Source of the DNA: Hyphomicrobiales bacterium
GTDB lineage: Bacteria; Pseudomonadota; Alphaproteobacteria; Rhizobiales; Beijerinckiaceae
Direction of reading: 5' to 3'
DNA length: 34,203 nt
NCBI GenBank assembly: GCA_947454055.1
Contig: CANGIS010000029.1
Location: 1 to 34,203 of the forward strand
Shown here piece by piece: positions 33,051 through 34,203 of this stretch; the stretch's first letter is position 1; each line of letters begins with the position of its first letter. Both the position numbers and the translations under genes were made by a program. The notes beneath the pieces are model-generated. The model did no database searches, had not been told where the DNA came from, and was given only the letters and a program-made list of their open reading frames with translations.

Positions 33051-34203
33051 TCAGGCGCCCTTCGCAATCGAGCGGATGCACTCGATGACATAGGAGTAAT
33101 CATCCGCCGTCATGCGGTTATGCAGCGGAATGGCCATGGTGTTGTTTTCGCAATCCTTGGCACCCGGAAAATCTTCCGGCTTGATGTTGTAACGGTCGCG
33201 ATAATAGCCAAGCATATGGATTGCATGCGTGCCGGGGCGCGTGGCAACACCCATGGCGTGCAGCTTTGCCATGATCTCGTTGCGCGGCAGCGGTGCAAGC
33301 TTGGGGTCGACATAGGTGACATAAGCCTGCCAGGCATGGCGCACATCGTTCGGTACCACCGGCTGACGCAGCCATTCGATATCGGCGAGCTCTTCGCGAT
33401 AACGGCGGGCCGCCACATCGCGCTCGTCGATAAAGCGATCAAGCTTCGTCATCTGCACAAGGCCGATGGCGGCTTGAATATCCGTCATGCGGTAATTGAA
33501 GCCCAATTCGTCAAAATCCGGCAGCAAATAAGGCTGCGCACCGCGATGCCGCATTTCTTCCGATACCGACGCACCATGGTTGCGCAACACCTGCGCCTTT
33601 GCGGCGACATCGTCATGGATCGTCGTCATCATGCCGCCCTCGCCCGTCGTAATCGACTTGCGCGGATGGAAGGAAAAGCAACCGGCATCGCCCAACGCAC
33701 CTGCTGGCGTGCCTTTATACGAGGCACCCGCCGCACACGCGCCATCTTCGACAATCTTCACATGCTTGGGCAGAACCGCGCGCAAGCCATCCATATCGGC
33801 GCAAAGGCCAAACAGATGCACCGGCATCACCGCTTTGGTGCGCTCCGTTACCTTCTCGGCAACGGACGCTGGGTCGATATTGTTGGTGCGCGGATCAACA
33901 TCGCACAGCACCGGAATAGCATTGCAATAAAGCACCGCGTTCGCCGTTGCGACCCACGTAAACGACGGCACAATCACCTCGTCACCGGGGCCGATATCCA
34001 TCGCGGCCAAAGCAAGATGCAACGCCGTCGTGCAGCTCGTTGTAGCGAGTGCATGCGGCACGTTGTGGCGTGCGGCAAATTGCTTTTCAAACTCGGCCAC
34101 TTTCGGGCCTTGCGTGAGCCAACCCGATTCAATCGGGCCACGCACGGCCTGCCATTCTTCTTCGCCCATCGAAGGCAATGCGATCTGGACGGTTCTTTTT
34201 TCC
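33051..34203 (-). CDS. DegT/DnrJ/EryC1/StrS-family sugar aminotransferase, copy 2 (5' end outside window)
   Basis: PLP-dependent sugar aminotransferase open to the right edge of the window; 384 codons are visible and the true start lies beyond 34203. The first visible residues, EKRTVQIALPSMGEEEWQAV, are the normal N-terminal strand of the family, so the TTG at 34178 is not the start. SWLTQG-like ESGWLTQGPKVAEFE, TSCTTALHLAL and EDGACAAGASYKG are cofactor-pocket segments; the PLP lysine is in FHPRKSITTGEGG. This is the branch that includes 4-keto-sugar aminotransferases such as perosamine synthase and PglE/PseC. It is a different subgroup from the copy at 24114-25256. Co-transcribed with the methyltransferase. 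Confidence 0.87.
   Translation of the reverse strand, partial: EKRTVQIALPSMGEEEWQAVRGPIESGWLTQGPKVAEFEKQFAARHNVPHALATTSCTTALHLALAAMDIGPGDEVIVPSFTWVATANAVLYCNAIPVLCDVDPRTNNIDPASVAEKVTERTKAVMPVHLFGLCADMDGLRAVLPKHVKIVEDGACAAGASYKGTPAGALGDAGCFSFHPRKSITTGEGGMMTTIHDDVAAKAQVLRNHGASVSEEMRHRGAQPYLLPDFDELGFNYRMTDIQAAIGLVQMTKLDRFIDERDVAARRYREELADIEWLRQPVVPNDVRHAWQAYVTYVDPKLAPLPRNEIMAKLHAMGVATRPGTHAIHMLGYYRDRYNIKPEDFPGAKDCENNTMAIPLHNRMTADDYSYVIECIRSIAKGA

Overview
The window reads as one contiguous stretch of chromosome from a moderately GC-rich alphaproteobacterium. The evidence is the soxB-soxD-soxA-soxG order with SoxA/SoxB sequences of the alphaproteobacterial type, a SoeABC-like molybdoenzyme, and tight operons with many ATGA stop/start overlaps. 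I cannot name a genus. No phage, plasmid, transposase, CRISPR array or rRNA gene was seen. The only RNA gene is the 3' part of a CAU-anticodon tRNA at the left edge.

Positions 1-18302 are a catabolic half. On the + strand, soxBDAG (heterotetrameric sarcosine oxidase, 259-5323) is followed by a secreted gamma-glutamyltransferase (5591-7366). After it comes a three-gene molybdopterin / iron-sulfur / membrane-anchor oxidoreductase that best fits the cytoplasm-facing sulfite dehydrogenase SoeABC (7522-12012). Converging on it from the - strand is a four-gene operon (18302 down to 12009). It encodes a lambda-crystallin-type 3-hydroxyacid dehydrogenase, a choline-kinase-like phosphotransferase, a dimethylglycine/sarcosine-dehydrogenase-type FAD-GcvT protein, and an Old-Yellow-Enzyme/trimethylamine-dehydrogenase-like flavoprotein with a 4Fe-4S cluster. 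Together these suggest stepwise breakdown of an N-methylated compound (betaine, dimethylglycine or sarcosine type), with methyl groups passed to tetrahydrofolate. The substrate is not defined by the sequence.

Positions 18427-34203 are a cell-surface polysaccharide locus. It holds a UDP-glucuronate 4-epimerase, two asparagine-synthase-type amidotransferases, a DUF2334 polysaccharide deacetylase, two GT4 glycosyltransferases and a third CgeB-like glycosyltransferase. It also has a YdcF-like membrane protein, two DegT/DnrJ/EryC1 sugar aminotransferases (one cut by the right edge), an ABC exporter with fused ATPase, a hexapeptide acyltransferase and a SAM methyltransferase. Most genes are on the - strand, in blocks 33051-34203 plus 32044-33048, 23482-31896 and 19497-22137. 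The epimerase and one glycosyltransferase are on the + strand. The likely product is a glycan with uronic acid, amino-sugar and amidated or acylated residues.

Intergenic space is scarce and is where the repeats lie. Two copies of a GTCATTGCGAG palindrome sit at the two convergent gene ends (19455-19491 and 23432-23463). A nested inverted repeat lies between the methyltransferase and the second amidotransferase (31940-32032). A 9-bp direct repeat lies in the divergent promoter region that separates the two halves (18359-18398). No stretch longer than about 300 bases lacks a gene. No transcription regulator is encoded in the window.
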